64,000 nucleotides of DNA from Patagioenas fasciata (GCF_037038585.1 NC_092525.1:17836867-17900866), one strand, 5' to 3'. Counted from the first letter of the stretch, positions 26,150 to 38,225 are shown. The notes: generated by a model not told the origin, from the letters alone. Made by a program: numbers and translations.

Positions 26150-26860
26150 GCCGACCACGAGCATTCATTAGCGGCTGATTTCTGCAGCGCGGCCCCCCTC
26201 CCCCGGATTTCCTTCCTCCTCCTCCATCCCACCGCCCTCCCTCGGACAAAGGGCCGCTATTGTCCCCGGTGGAAGGACACGGCCACAGCCCCACCGTTAC
26301 CCTCACACCCCACGCGTGTCGCGGCGGCCCCGCCCCTACCTGAGCTGTCCATGGTGCTGCCGCCCTCCCCTCGGGGCTGCTGCGGCTGCTGCTGCTGCTG
26401 CTGCCGCGCCGGGCTCCGGCCTCCCGCCGCCGCGATGGCCCCGGGCTTGTCCCCGCCGCCCTCAGCGCTGCTGTCCACCAGCTGCAAAGATTCATACCCG
26501 TCACTGCCCGGCTTTTTCCGGTAGCTCCCGAGCAGGCTCATGGGCGAGCCGGACGCAGAAGCTGTTCTGACGCCGCGGGCAGGAGGTGGGGAGGTGGGGG
26601 GGAAAGACAAGCGCTCCGGCCGCCCCGAGGGGAGGGGAAAAGGGCGGGACGGGGCCACCGCCTCCTCAGCGCCCCGCCCGCAGCCGCAGAGCCCGGGCCG
26701 GCCCTGCCCGCCCCGCTGGAGCCCGGAAGCAGTCACGGAGGCCGCGGTGGCGTGTCCGGGGCTCGGGAGGAACGGCTTTAAACCCGTTCGGAACAGGGGG
26801 CCAGGAAGGGCAGAGCGGCTTCGGCCGAGGAGGGTGCTCCCCCCACATACCATGAGCTGC
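26150..26860 (-). promoter_or_regulatory. DNAJC6: CpG island: DNAJC6 long-isoform promoter and exon 1
   Basis: A dense CpG and G+C-rich block surrounds the MSLLGSYRKK exon, in sharp contrast to A/T-rich flanks. It contains several GGGCGG- or CCGCCC-type boxes. No clear TATA box is seen; a dispersed CpG-island promoter is inferred. The exact start site is not determinable. Confidence 0.8.
26340..26541 (-). CDS. DNAJC6: DNAJC6 exon 1, long isoform (residues 1-67 + 1 base)
   Basis: The ATG at 26541 starts MSLLGSYRKK, the hallmark N-terminus of the long auxilin isoform. The exon ends ...TMDSS+G at TCAG|GTAGGGG. It carries a glutamine run (residues 47-52, then PQQP) encoded by CAG repeats, with Gly- and Ala-rich flanks; this low-complexity part is poorly conserved. 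The start context is weak (C at -3), and the frame stays open upstream. The ATG is chosen because MSLLGSYRKK is conserved. It lies within a CpG island. Confidence 0.93.
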
Positions 26861-26933
26861 TGAGGGCGGTTAGTTGGCAAGAAGCACTAGATTTACACCC
26901 CACTTAGGAAGCAGTTTCTAGTGGTAAGAGAAG

Positions 26934-27172
26934 TCATAGAATAATTTTGGTTGGAAGAGACACTCAAGGTCACCAAGTCCAACCATTAACCCACCCCTGG
27001 CAATACCCCATGTCCCTGATAACGTCATCTCCGTCTGTTCAACCCCTCCAGGGATGGTGACTCCACCACTGCCCTGGGCAGCCTGTTCCAATGCCCAACA
27101 GCCCTTTGGGAAAGAAATTGTTCCCAACATCCAACCTCAACCTCCCCTGCCACAACTTGAGGCCACGCAATG
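26934..27172 (-). repeat. CR1 LINE 3'-end fragment
   Basis: Reverse-strand CR1: ATAGAATAATTTTGGTTGGA, CAACCCCTCCAGGGATGGTG, GGGCAGCCTGTTCCAATGCC. It inserted just upstream of the DNAJC6 CpG island, in the DNAJC6 orientation. Confidence 0.93.
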
Positions 27173-27608
27173 CAGGTAACACGGTTCTAGGAAGGCTACG
27201 GAACCAAAGCCCTAAAGCTGAGCCTGAAGAAATTTTGGGTTGTTTCGGACTGAGGCAGCAGCTGTATAGCTGAGTGACTTGCAGTTCTCCCACTCTGGCT
27301 TCTTTTACATTCCAATAATGGAAATATCAAAAATCAATGAATCTGCTAGGTTATAAGTGAAACAATAGTGAAATGAATAAATGAGAGCAATTGTCCATTG
27401 TTCTTTGGAAATAATAAAAGACTGGTGTCAGCTGAAGGATGCTTTTGTAGGTTTGGTGATCACAATTTTACATACTTTATGATTATTGTAGAGCACTGTA
27501 AAATTCCTGCAATTTTACATTTGGTGTAAAATTTAATTTGGTCAGGTGACACAGAAGATTTTTTTTTCTGTCTATTTACAAGAAGAGTCACTGTCTCCCC
27601 TCACCAGG

Positions 27609-27667
27609 AGTGTGGTTGGACTCTATGATCTTAAAAGGTCTTCTCCAACCAAAGTGAGTCTAGATTC
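27609..27667 (+). repeat. CR1 LINE terminal fragment
   Basis: Short match to the CR1 3' tail: GTGGTTGGACTCTATGATCT, GGTCTTCTCCAACCAAA and a degenerate GATTCT end. Confidence 0.7.
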
Positions 27668-30600
27668 TCTTTCCTTCTCCTGGGCTATTATTCACACATT
27701 CTGCAAATACATCCGTTTCCCAAAAGAGGTCCTTCACATCAAAGGGTTAAGCTGCACAGCTGGTGTGAAGAGGTTCTCAAAGTAGCAATCCACATGAACA
27801 TGGTTCTGTCACGCCAGTGAAAGGTGCGTAACGGGCCTATGTCACCGACTTATGGGCTCATACAGCCAATTCTGCGGTCTAAAGGAGGAGAAATGGCACA
27901 GCAGTTCTGTGCCAAGCCTCCAAAATGTAAAGAGCATCTCTGGTTTGGTGTAACACCACGTCTGTCTGCAGACAAGTAAGTGGGGGGCTGCCGAACTGCA
28001 GCGGGTGTCACGGGGGCACTGGGGGACACATCAGCATCCCAAGCCCCCGCAACCGCTGGCACCGAGCTGGAGAAGTGCTACCACCGAGCACTAAGCTGTT
28101 TTTGTTTTAAGGTCTCAATCTGTTTTCAGCTCTTCACATGTAAACAGACTTTAGACCAACACATAGTGTGTCCTTGGACAACTGATGAGCTGTGTCTTGC
28201 TCAACACATTTCACAGGCACAGCCTGTAGATCATCTTTTCATTTTACATGCAACAGAGGAACTGAGGGATGCTCCAAAGGAAATGACCACTGTTAAACCC
28301 TTCTAAATGGATTTCTTTTTAATTTAAGGAGAAACAAAGGCAAAAAAAAAGAAGCCATAGCATCCAGACACAAGTGTGCCTTCAGTCTCTCATAGAAAGG
28401 ACAGCAAGTACTCTGCTTAGAAAAACAGTGTGGGTTTGTTTCTAAAGCAAAAACATCGATAAACATTTGTGTAGCAATAACCAGAACTTGAAATATTACT
28501 GCGACTCAGCTTAAATTTTCCTAAACACTCCAGGGCAGCGGGCATCTGGTGCAGCCATACCTCATTATGTGCTATTGTTTATATAATTCCTGCAATTTTA
28601 TATTACAGTGGAGACAAAGTACATCTGTGACCTAGAATTTTCTCAGAAAAATCGAAGCAGATTTACAAGCAACAATCTAAAATGAACTAACCTGACGTAA
28701 ACAGTTTGCAGTGAGCAGTGGTAGCAGCTTGACCTCAAGGTTAGAAATGTGTGTTTTCTACCCCCTCATTGCTGGGTTCTTAATACATGGGTCCGTACGG
28801 AGCAATACACAGACTGCAGCACTCGCCAGGAGGAATAGGTCCCCCTCCCTCTTGGCACCCATATGCAACAACTTAAAGAAAAAATAGAAGTGCAGGTATT
28901 TTTATGGGTCTCTTCTAGTCAACCAAGGATATAACAATGCCTGTGCTCTAGGATAAAAATCAGAAATTTGCAGCCTGTTAGAGGGAATGAGCTGAGGAAC
29001 CTGGCACAACACATCACCCTACACAACCTGTCCCCCATCTTAAACTGTCACCTGTGGTCTCTAACCTGCGCTGCTGCCCTGATCCATCAACTCAAGAAGC
29101 TCAGCTAAGACAACTCCATATTCTAAACCCAGAAGTGTCACCTCTCTCACTGGTGAGCAGCAAGGTTCTGTCTGCATGAGGCAGCAAAAGGAAAGTCCCA
29201 CTGAAAGTGTTCTCATTTCTATGTCTACAGAGGCAGTCATACTTACAAAGAAAAAAAAATGCTTCTCCTTATTGAAACTGTTATTAATTCATTTCTTTAC
29301 ACATTTGTACCAGAGTTTGGAGGATCACAGTTTGCTTTCCCTCCAAGGAGTCCCAAGGGGACTGAAGCTCCAGCCTGGAGAAAGAGGATTTTGCAAAACA
29401 TCAGCACAGGGACCGAGTAGGGGCTGAGCAGCTTCTCCAGGGGATCTCAGGGCAGAGGACAGAGGAGGAAACAGGCCACAAAATCCCATCCTTGCTTGTA
29501 ATTACCATCGCTACAAACACAAAGAGATAGGATTAGGGAAGCATGTTGAGTGGGATTCGGCTGAACCTGCACTTTTCCATGCCTTTTCCAGCCCTACAAG
29601 AAGTTTATATGAAAATAATGCATAAAGTAATATTCCCCTCTGCCCAATTCCCTCTTTAAGTTGGGCTAACAAAGGGCCACGTGATTTCTGTCTTTTCTAC
29701 ATGGCACTCTTTATCCTGTAGACCTCCAAAAAACCCAAATCAAGTCATGTTAAATTGCACATGGCTTTCAAAAATGAAAGTGAAGAAAGAATGATCCAGG
29801 GCAACAGCCACTTAGGGAAAAAAAAAAATCATTAACATCCTTGAGGATTCATTGAATGGTGGCCAATGATACTACAGGATATAGATGTGTTACCTTTGAG
29901 TGGCAAGGCTGGCAGGTGCCATTAAGGCTGTGGGAGATGTTAATGATGGGTTAAGGAGGGTTGTATGTTGCTCAGGACTTAAGAGATGCAAATTCTCTCC
30001 CCATTACTGACCTTAGAAACATCAATTGATTTGCCAGCCTCTAACCCTGTGTCTGCTTTTCTGTGTCTGGGTTGCAGCCTCTCCTGGGTAAAGTTTCTTC
30101 TCGTAGCTGTAATCAAGCACCAACTATATTGAGGTGCAATTTCATTTTTTTCTACCTTTCCTGCAACAAGGTGAACAGTTAATGTGAAATATTATACCCT
30201 TAATTCTTCACAAGCGCATTTGAACTGTGAACTGTTGCGAGAATTACAAATATAGCTTGAAAATTAATTTAATATCTGGAGCAGCACCTTTAAAACTCAA
30301 TAAACCAAACATTTTTTCCAAAGTTAATCCACTGAGAACCATGAACTCTCCCTGCACAAAATGCTTCTGCAAGAAGCCCAAACCCAGGTGTATGTGCATA
30401 AGTATATATGAAGTACCAGCTATGCTGCGTGACATCAACTGAAAAAAGAATGCACACATTAAGAAAAACAAGACTTGCTCAAGCGGCTGTCATATTCCTC
30501 AAGCAGATTTCATATTTCCATTTTCATCCCGCTGCACAGGGTAGGTCCTTCTCTCCACAGCACAAGCTACTATAATTTCTTTCCTCCTGCCCGTCTCCTC

Positions 30601-32466
30601 ATGCGTATGTGCACCTTGCAGTGGGATACTGGGCCATCAAAACATGCTCTAAAGAATCAACTTTTTTGCCTTTTCCATCTTCAAAACACTCAAATCCTAA
30701 TAGAATAGCCTAAATTCAGGAGTCTGTGGATTACGGTTATCTTCAACATTCCTCTAGCAAGTACTCTATAAAATGGGGTCTCAAAAAACCCCAAAACAAA
30801 CCAGTGCAAGCTCTTTAACTTTACTTACCTCCCTTGAAGCCTTGCCAGGAGCACCTGTTGCATTTACCCACAGTTACATTCTGGAAAACCCTTTAGTAAC
30901 CCCACAACCAGCCCCATCGCACATCACCACATTATCGAGGATTTAGGCCATGCTATGAGCCACCCTGCCAGGAGAAGGAGGCTTAAACACCTGTAGAAAT
31001 TGAAACAGTTTGATAAACTTCTGATGAAAAAAATAACGACCACCACCTTCTGGTGTTTGTTTGGTACCCAGACCTCCAGCACAGCCATCACATTAGGTAG
31101 CAGGATATTGCTTGAGATTTTGACACTTAATCTAGTTAGTCATCAAAAATTTAGTGTAGCACAGGTATCTCTCCTACCCTAAAAACTAATCAGGTGTAGA
31201 ACTGACAGCACTGACCACTGTGTCTATCTCAGCATCACATTTACCCCCAGAAGCCCCACATCCTTCTAAAACCAGACCAAGCTTGAACCCCCTCCCTTCC
31301 CCAGCCATCCCACTGAGTCACAGGGTCACATCTATGCTCCCAGCAGCTCAGCTCCATGAGGATCAGTTTGACCCTCATACCTACAACATTTCCAGCAGGA
31401 AAGCAAGAGCATCATGACATTTTTCTCAATTTCCTCCCCCCCGCCCCCCCATTCTATGCCTGCCCCATAGAAATTTCACTCTAGCAAGTACCCACTCCCT
31501 ACTGTCTTAGGAGAAGGTCCTGTCCCACTGCTACCAGGATCTCCACCTCCAGGAAGACTGAGGTCTCTACAGCTGCAAGTACTTTAAATAAGAGCCACTT
31601 GTTTAACCCTGGTTAAGGAAACGTGATTAGATTGATTACAGCCAGCAAGCTCCTTGTCTGGGCTGGGACCACCCCAGTTATCATGAGTGACCAGCACAGA
31701 TGACCTGTAAGAAATAATGTCACTGCAGTGTGGGTCATTACTGCCACAGATAAAGTGTATCTTAGTTTTTCTATTTTATTTTTGACCTGGTGCGTTCAAG
31801 CGTGAACCAAAGATCTTAAAAACCTAAGCCATATAGCACCATTTGAATTAGCTTCAAGAAAGCATTACCTCTTGATTGCATCTGCTGCTCTCCATTCCAC
31901 TCACCTCGTTTTTGTCACCTTAGACTATTGCATTTACCTCCTGATGAAGGCTCAATGCAGTGGGGGAACAAAACCAGAGAGCCAAAACAATCCCACCTCA
32001 GAAAAGGGTCATAGTTTTTTGTTGGTTGGTTGGCTTTGTTTTTCTTAAAAAAAAAAATAAAAATACACCAATTCAGAATCATAACAGCAAACTAAAGTGA
32101 TCAGGATGTTCTGTGATATCACCCTTTTTCTTCTTGTCCTAAGAACACCAGAACCAAAATACCTCCTTCTGTCTTCCCATCAAAACAGCAATTGTAAAAT
32201 CAGTCTCAGCCTTTGGAAGAGGCAATGAATAAACTTTCACATATTCAGCCAAAGGATTTATCTTACAACTCATCTCTGAGGCCAGCTTAAAAAAAACAGT
32301 GTCTTCTAAACAACTGTTTTCTCTAAAAACAGCCAGATCCTCAGTCTGAGGCTGCCTTGAACTCCGATTGAGTCCTGTCATCTTACAGGACTGGCCAACC
32401 CCAAGGCAGGAGCCTTCCCATCACTCTCACATTTTATCTTTAGGCACCAGCCTCCACTATTTGTGG

Positions 32467-32818
32467 AATCATAGAAACATTTTGGTTGGAAGAAACCCTC
32501 AAGATCATCGAGTCCAACCGTTAACCCACCCCTGGCACTGACCCATGTCCCTGAGAACCTCATCTCCATCTGTTCAACCCCTCCAGGGATGGTGACTCCA
32601 CCACTGCCCTGGGCAGCCTGTTCCAATGCCCGACAGCCCTTTGCGGAAGAAATTGTTCCCCAGATCCAACCTCAACCTCCCCTGATGCAACTTGAGGCCG
32701 TTTCCTCTGGTCCTGGCGCTTGTTCCTTGGGAGCAGAGCCCGACCCCTCTGGCTCCAAGATCCTTTCAGGCAGTTCAGAGATCAGGTCTCCCCTCAGCTC
32801 CTGTTCTCCAGATGTTCG
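32467..32818 (-). repeat. CR1 LINE 3'-end fragment
   Basis: Reverse-strand CR1, about 350 bp, from the terminal ATCATAGAAACATTTTGGTT through CAGCCTGTTCCAATGCCCGA to CAGCTCCTGTTCTCCAG. Very similar to the copies at 34972-35403 and 60468-60896. Confidence 0.94.
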
Positions 32819-34971
32819 TCGAGCAACACCCATAATTTCAGTTCAGAAATGTTCATGGTCCTCACAGAAGCATCAGTAGAAGGAAACCCTCGTTGGCAGG
32901 AACAGATGGCAGAGAAAGCTTCGCAACCACTCCCACAAAAGCGTTTCTTTTGGTCATAGATAATAGATAGTTACCCTGAGAGCATCTGAGGAGTGTGAGC
33001 AGGATAGTTTTACTATCAGAAGTCTTGGCATGGCTGCACTTACCTTTCTCACCTGCCAAATCAGATGAGCTCACATGGCTGCTTCTCATCATTTTGTTTT
33101 CCAGTGACTTAGGATACGACCAACATTTGACTTTCTTATTATCTTCTTTCCCATTCTTTCCTCTCCATGACAGTGCGCACCATTAAGTGTATTGCTGCAT
33201 CTGCATATTTTTTTATTTATTGCCTTTTAGTCTTGTTAAAGTGCTGTCAGGGATGATACACAACTTACTCATTCCATCCCAAGACTTTGTTTCCGAGTAT
33301 TTAAGGATTTGACTGGCTCCTCAGCAACGCCGAGCTGCGGAGCTGCTTGCCAAAGTCTGTTGTAGGTGCTAAAAATGTACACGCTTCACAAAGAGGGTGG
33401 AGAAATGTATGGGAAAAATAAATCTATAAGGGGGCATTAAATAGGACTGTATCACTGCTTGCTCAGGAAGTCCCCGGCCTGTAAATTGTTGGGAAATTGT
33501 ACAGCCATTCATACAATTCCTCAGGCCAAAATCGGATATTTAGGTAAAAATCAGATATTTTGCTGCCTAACTACCGCTCATTCATCCTTTGCCATTCACT
33601 ATGAGGTAAGTGGCTATATACCAAGAAAAATCTGGGCATAGGCCTCCTGAAGCCTGTTTGTGAGCCTCCAAAATATGTATACGTGTAATCCCCAACAGAA
33701 TGCAAGGCACGAGTTCAGAAACACACAAACATTTCCATTAGTGGCGGCAGAAGTTCTACATCCATTAACCATGACAGAGGTGGGCCTGTAGTTGCTACGA
33801 GGGGAAAATCTCTGCTTTATATTAAACCTGGCTGCTTGCAACGAGTTATAAAGTTGAATTACTCAGCTCAGGCACTTAGAATGCCTAGCTGCTGCTTGCA
33901 CTAGCACTTGCAGTTTAAACAATAATATGCCCAGATCTTTGCTTCTGTAGAAGAAGTCCAAAGTGTAATTTTGAATTTCTTTTCAGCAGGTTATTGTTTG
34001 CATTGGAAAATGGCTGCTGGGAAAAATGAGGAGAAGAATTATACAAGCAAGTGACTCATCATTGGTGGCTTCAGGAACTGCTGCTGTGCTCAGGGTCAGA
34101 CTCCAGCAGTAAATGATATAATTAAAATACTCAGGTCATTGCTTTCAAGTATCTCTGACCAAGGACTCACCAACACAGTGAGCCTTTCCATGGAACCAAA
34201 AGGGAAATTACAGGTGGTGCTGCCAGCCCATGTCAATTGTGGTGCCCACCTCACCCATCCGATCACTACTTCATTTTGGGATGTACGGGATGAGGGTTTC
34301 CCTTCAGGGACTTGGCCAGGAGATGAGTATCCTCACTCCAAGCATCAAAGTGCTGTTCTTTCTTGGATGAACATGGAAGTGAGGTCCGGCTGACGAAGGG
34401 CAGGACGATATGGGTGCCAGAAACCCAGGACATCCCCCTTATATTTGTTCTATCTTCTTACAGATTTTGGTAGCGTATTTTTTATCTAATACTAGTAGGA
34501 AAAATTATTTTTGTAGAGCTTTGTTGTTCTGGCTGCTATATAAAACATTTTAAAATTATGTCTGTCTCAGCTCACAGTATCTACTGGTACTGCACCACAC
34601 ATAACTGGTGCAGTTTGGGTTCAGATTTACCGCTGCTCATCATTTCGAAAGTGAAATGAATATCAAGCAGATGCTACAAGGCTTCCTATGCTTTCTCCCC
34701 TCATGCTGTTTGTGATCCCCATGGTGCTCTGCAGTTGTGGAAGAACAGCTTGGATGTGGTTCAAGGGGAGAGACTCAGTTGCCTTGACATGGGAATAGCT
34801 TGTAGTGGATCATTGTGACTTTGGACACAGGCTGTAAATTTGGTGGTACAGGAGCCAGAAGTCTGGTCCTCAGTGACATTACAGCTCCTTTATGCAGGGC
34901 TGGGTATGGACATCCTCAGCCTTCTCCTGGTGACCCATTTACACCACAAAAGGTAACAAACCCCACTAATT

Positions 34972-35403
34972 CATAGGATCATTTTGGATGGAAGAGACCC
35001 TCAAGATCATCGAGTCCAACCATTAACCTCACATGTCACTACCCCATGTCCCTGAGAACCTCATCTCCATCCGTTCAACCCCTCCAGGGATGGTGACTCC
35101 ACCACTGCCCTGGGCAGCCTGTTCCAATGCCCGACAGCCCTTTGCGGAAGAAATTGTTCCCAATATCCAATCTCAACCTCCCCTGGCACAACTTGAGGCC
35201 ATTTCCTCTGGTCCTGGTGCTTTTTCCTCGGGAGCAGAGCCCGACCTCCCCTGGCTCCAAGCTCCTTTCAGGCAGTTCAGAGATCAGAAGGTCTCCCCTC
35301 AGCTCCTGTTCTCCAGCTGAACCCCCCAGGTCCCTCAGCCGCTCCCATCACACTTGTGCTCCAGCCCCTCACCAGCTCCGTTCCCTTCTCTCAACTTGCT
35401 CCA
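34972..35403 (-). repeat. CR1 LINE 3'-end fragment
   Basis: Reverse-strand CR1 of about 430 bp with the same features as the 32.5 kb copy but extending further 5' (CCCCCCAGGTCCCTCAGCCG, then CAGCCCCTCACCAGCTCC). Confidence 0.94.
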
Positions 35404-36594
35404 TTTTCAGTACCAGTTAGGGCAGAAAAGAATTTAGCATCATAGGTGTTAACTCAGACAGTAATATTGCAGGGGCTACTCTATACCACGTGGCTTTAAA
35501 ATAATTATGCTGTGCGGCTCCCAGGCTGGGAGTCTTGCGTGGATATGCTTCAGTTTAAATACCTTAAAAAAATATCTGTTGGGGTGGAAAGTTAATGCCA
35601 GGAGTAAATGTGGGCAGGGTCAGAGAGCCTGCCTGCATCCTACCCCACGGTGCCGTGACACAGACATCATACCGCAGGGAAACCTCTGCTAGAGAAAGCA
35701 AATTGCTCTTTCTGTAAAGTTTTCCATGAAAACTACTACTTGGAAAAGGAATTCAAGTGTTTGGGTAATTTTTTTTCAGCTTCAAAACATGGTCTGGGGA
35801 AGGGAATAAACCTCACAAGTTCCCTGCGTGGCAAAAACCCTATTTCAGAGGATTTGAAGAAAATCCTGGCCCATGCCCCATTGTCCCTGCATGATTTTGT
35901 TCTGTACATCAAATTTCTCTCTCTCTCTGCCTCCCAGCTGTGATTCAAGAATGTAAATGATACTATTTTCCCAGCCATGATTCCATGATACTATTTCCCA
36001 TTCTTATTTTTTCTGGTTACTGAAGACAAGAACTTATTCAGGAGAAAGAAATCTTATATGTTGTTTACAGTGCCTATCAAAACAGGGTGCCAGAAACCCA
36101 GCACATCCCCATTACATACACTATTGTCATGTAAACTATCGTAAGAGTTAATGAAATATTGTTTACAATTTAGTATAAATAATAAAAAGTAATATTTATA
36201 GCATTTTAATATTGAGAGCTTCCCAAAGCTCCTTTATCCACCTCTGAAAAAGCATCTATAATCTGATTTTTACAGCGGATGTATATGACAGTATCTTGGT
36301 CCGATACAGTCACAGCTGGGATTTCCAGGCTGTGTTCCCTACAGACAGAGATTTTACTTCTCCAAACCTCAGTGCTGTGCTGACACGACCCCGCAGTGTC
36401 AGCACCGAGCCCCAATAGCCCAATTTTGATCCCAAAACCAGCGTGGCACATCTGAGTACCAACCTCTCCACCTCTATGGTCCAGCAATCCCCATTTCAAT
36501 GCGGCCCCTGGGGCTGCCACCCTATTTTTGCAGCAAAGCAGGATGGATTTTAGCAAATCCTGCCCCCCCCCCAAAAAATCCAGCTTTGAGGACT

Positions 36595-36870
36595 AGTGCA
36601 AAGCGAGGCGCTGGGTGCGGCGGGAGGCCCCAGGATTAATCCGCAGCAGGGCAAAGCCCGACGTGAGACGGATTAGTCGGGTCAGCAATTAAACATTGGC
36701 GCTGACGCCGCCGGTGGTGCGCAGGGAAAAAACCCGGCGTTCAAGGGCAAAACGCGGTTCCTCCTTAAAGGCTGCGGCCGCTCCGAAATGCTGCATCTAT
36801 CAGCAGGGAGCGTTTCTGGGACCATAAACAAGCCGGCCGTGTCACGGCTGGCTAAATATAGTGCAGCCCG
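36595..36870. promoter_or_regulatory. CpG-rich candidate enhancer with OTX/PITX-type and MEF2-type sites
   Basis: An isolated CpG-rich block in A/T-rich sequence, about 1.2 kb downstream of the short DNAJC6 first exon. It holds the palindrome GGATTAATCC (36633-36642) and another GGATTA (36670-36675), which are bicoid-class homeodomain sites. CTAAATATAG (36852-36861) matches the MEF2 consensus exactly. No splice-supported exon was found. Function is inferred from composition and motifs only. Confidence 0.4.
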
Positions 36871-37949
36871 GCTTGCTTGCATGCTGCCTATGCCATTGGA
36901 ATTACTTGGTGTGCTGAATTTATTTTATTTTATTTATTTATTTTTTCCTTCCTCAGGAAAGGCTATGACTAAGAGAAATCCACAGTTGAAGGGATATCAG
37001 AAGATGGAGGCCCTAGTCCAAATGCAGAAGGTGAATAAAGTCTGGAGTTTGCAGACCTGGGGGCCTATCCAAAATATTCCTCACCTTCCTCCCCCCTCTC
37101 CTCCTCCTCCTCTCCTCGGCAGTGTCCAAAAATAAGACTATAATAACTACAGCCACAAATACATCAGCAAAACATTAAATATTGCCTGATTTAAAGTTGC
37201 AGCTCTCTTGAGGTGATACCGAGGGGGATAAATATCCACCTGAAGCAGCTGCGACAGCCACCCCATCTCTACTGTACCCCCCTCCGGAGCACCCCAGCTT
37301 CAGCAGGACTGAAGCCAATGCAATGATATATGCATTTAGCTATATGGTTTTTTTTTTCTGGCCTGAAGTAGGGTTTTTAAAGGGAATGCAGCTCTGTGTT
37401 TGTCTCAGCATAAAAAAGCAGGGGGGGTTGAAGGTCAGCTTCGCAGGGAATGTGCTGCGAAAGGCTGGGTATCAGGATTTTATAGCAGCATTTATATACC
37501 CACACATACACATACACCTCATTACCCTCCCTGTAGGAAGCACAGCTCATGTTCAGACATAAGCTACAATTATCATTTAAAATCACTTCATTTTTCTTCA
37601 TTGAAGGTAATATGCCCAAATAGCTTTTACAGCCCTAAAATACACAAACACCAATTTTGGGGTGCAAGAAGAGATGCTTATGTTCTCCGTGGAGTTACTG
37701 AGGTCCCCAGAGCAGGAGGCAGCTCCAGGTTATTAAATGTTATATGCCCAGATATACATTGCCGAATTCCAGCACCTTAACTTGCCATCAGACAGTAATA
37801 TGTGCTAAACAGCTAAGAAAAGCGATTTTCAGTGCAATATCTTCCCTCAAACCTGTTATATAATGAGGCTTTAAAGCAGAGTTTTTTTGCTGCAGGATCC
37901 CAGCGTGCCTTCCCGATAATTACTCAGCACAAATTCACCATAAACAACG
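36871..37949. other. Stretch between the candidate element and the short-isoform promoter
   Basis: Contains a TTTTA/TTTA simple repeat (36918-36947) and C/T-rich tracts. No exon or repeat family was recognised. Confidence 0.55.
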
Positions 37950-38019
37950 TCCCCGGTTGGATCGGGCACCGTCTCGCTCTTCACCCACCGCCCCCCGCTC
38001 GCGGCTCGGCGTCCCTTAC

Positions 38020-38041
38020 CTGGCGTCTCAGATCCCCGCAT
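38020..38041 (-). CDS. DNAJC6: DNAJC6 alternative first coding exon (short isoform, 7 codons + 1 base)
   Basis: The ATG at 38041 (context GAGG-ATG, A at -3) opens the peptide MRGSETP plus one G, followed by a strong donor (CCAG|GTAAGG). Spliced to the acceptor at 11781 it reads MRGSETP-GASSPDME. The human short auxilin isoform begins MKDSENK-GASSPDME: same length, same phase and similar residues. The exon sits in a CpG-rich patch. It is far too short to be found by ORF length. Position and phase are seen directly; use as a real first exon is inferred from the match to the human isoform. Confidence 0.77.
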
Positions 38042-38142
38042 CCTCCTCTCCTGGCTCCTGCAGCCCGGTCGCCCTCCCGCACGCCGGTTCGTGGCTCGTC
38101 ATCCGGTGGGGATGGCAGGTCACGGGGCCAACGCCATGGGCT

Positions 38143-38170
38143 GGGACGTGGGACGTGGGACGTGGGACGC
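38143..38170. repeat. Tandem GGGACGT repeat, 4 units of 7 bp
   Basis: Three exact GGGACGT copies followed by GGGACGC. The array creates three ACGTG cores, which resemble the RCGTG half of hypoxia-response elements. Confidence 0.9.
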
Positions 38171-38225
38171 TGCTGCCACGGAACTGCCGGCAGCTGCGGG
38201 GCCGGACGGTTATATTTGGGATTAC

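Larger units (their letters stand above)
11782..26339. other. DNAJC6 intron 1 (long isoform), 14.6 kb
   Basis: Holds CR1 copies at 16250-16486, 16735-16808 and 22418-23116, a solo LTR at 19808-20145, a 26-T run at 19075-19100 and scattered A-rich runs (for example 13617-13632, 25940-25956). No additional exon was recognised. Confidence 0.6.
26861..36590. other. Upstream/intronic region of DNAJC6 without recognised exons
   Basis: If the 38.0 kb first exon is used, this is intron; otherwise it is intergenic. It contains CR1 pieces at 26934-27172, 27609-27667, 32467-32818 and 34972-35403. Nothing else is recognised. Confidence 0.6.
1..38041 (-). other. DNAJC6: DNAJC6 (auxilin) gene, 5' two thirds; 3' end off the left edge
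   Basis: Auxilin is the neuronal J-domain co-chaperone that binds clathrin coats through its C-terminal region and recruits Hsc70 to uncoat vesicles. Twelve minus-strand exons between 517 and 26541 join in phase through GT-AG sites. They give 636 codons plus one base, closely matching vertebrate auxilin (about 910-970 aa). In order they encode a variable N-terminus, a conserved amphipathic NLKD-repeat stretch (about residues 75-117), a PTEN-like pseudophosphatase domain (about 120-285), a C2 domain (about 290-430) and the first part of the disordered clathrin/AP2-binding region. The remaining linker and the J domain are missing because the window ends. A second first exon at 38020-38041 predicts a short isoform. 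The gene lies downstream of AK4 on the same strand, as in mammals. Symbol assigned from sequence recognition; the paralogue GAK is excluded because no kinase domain precedes the PTEN-like region. Confidence 0.96.
37950..38225 (-). promoter_or_regulatory. DNAJC6: CpG-rich promoter region of the short DNAJC6 isoform
   Basis: Surrounds the 22-base coding exon. Bases 38042-38225 would hold the 5' UTR and core promoter on the minus strand, including four tandem 7-bp units at 38143-38170. The start site is not determinable. The assignment rests on the exon match and the CpG content. Confidence 0.6.

Noticed and set aside
26257-26880. 207-codon frame extending DNAJC6 exon 1 on both sides
   Set aside because: Homology starts at MSLLGSYRKK and stops at the GT donor at 26339; the extensions are CpG-island sequence without similarity.
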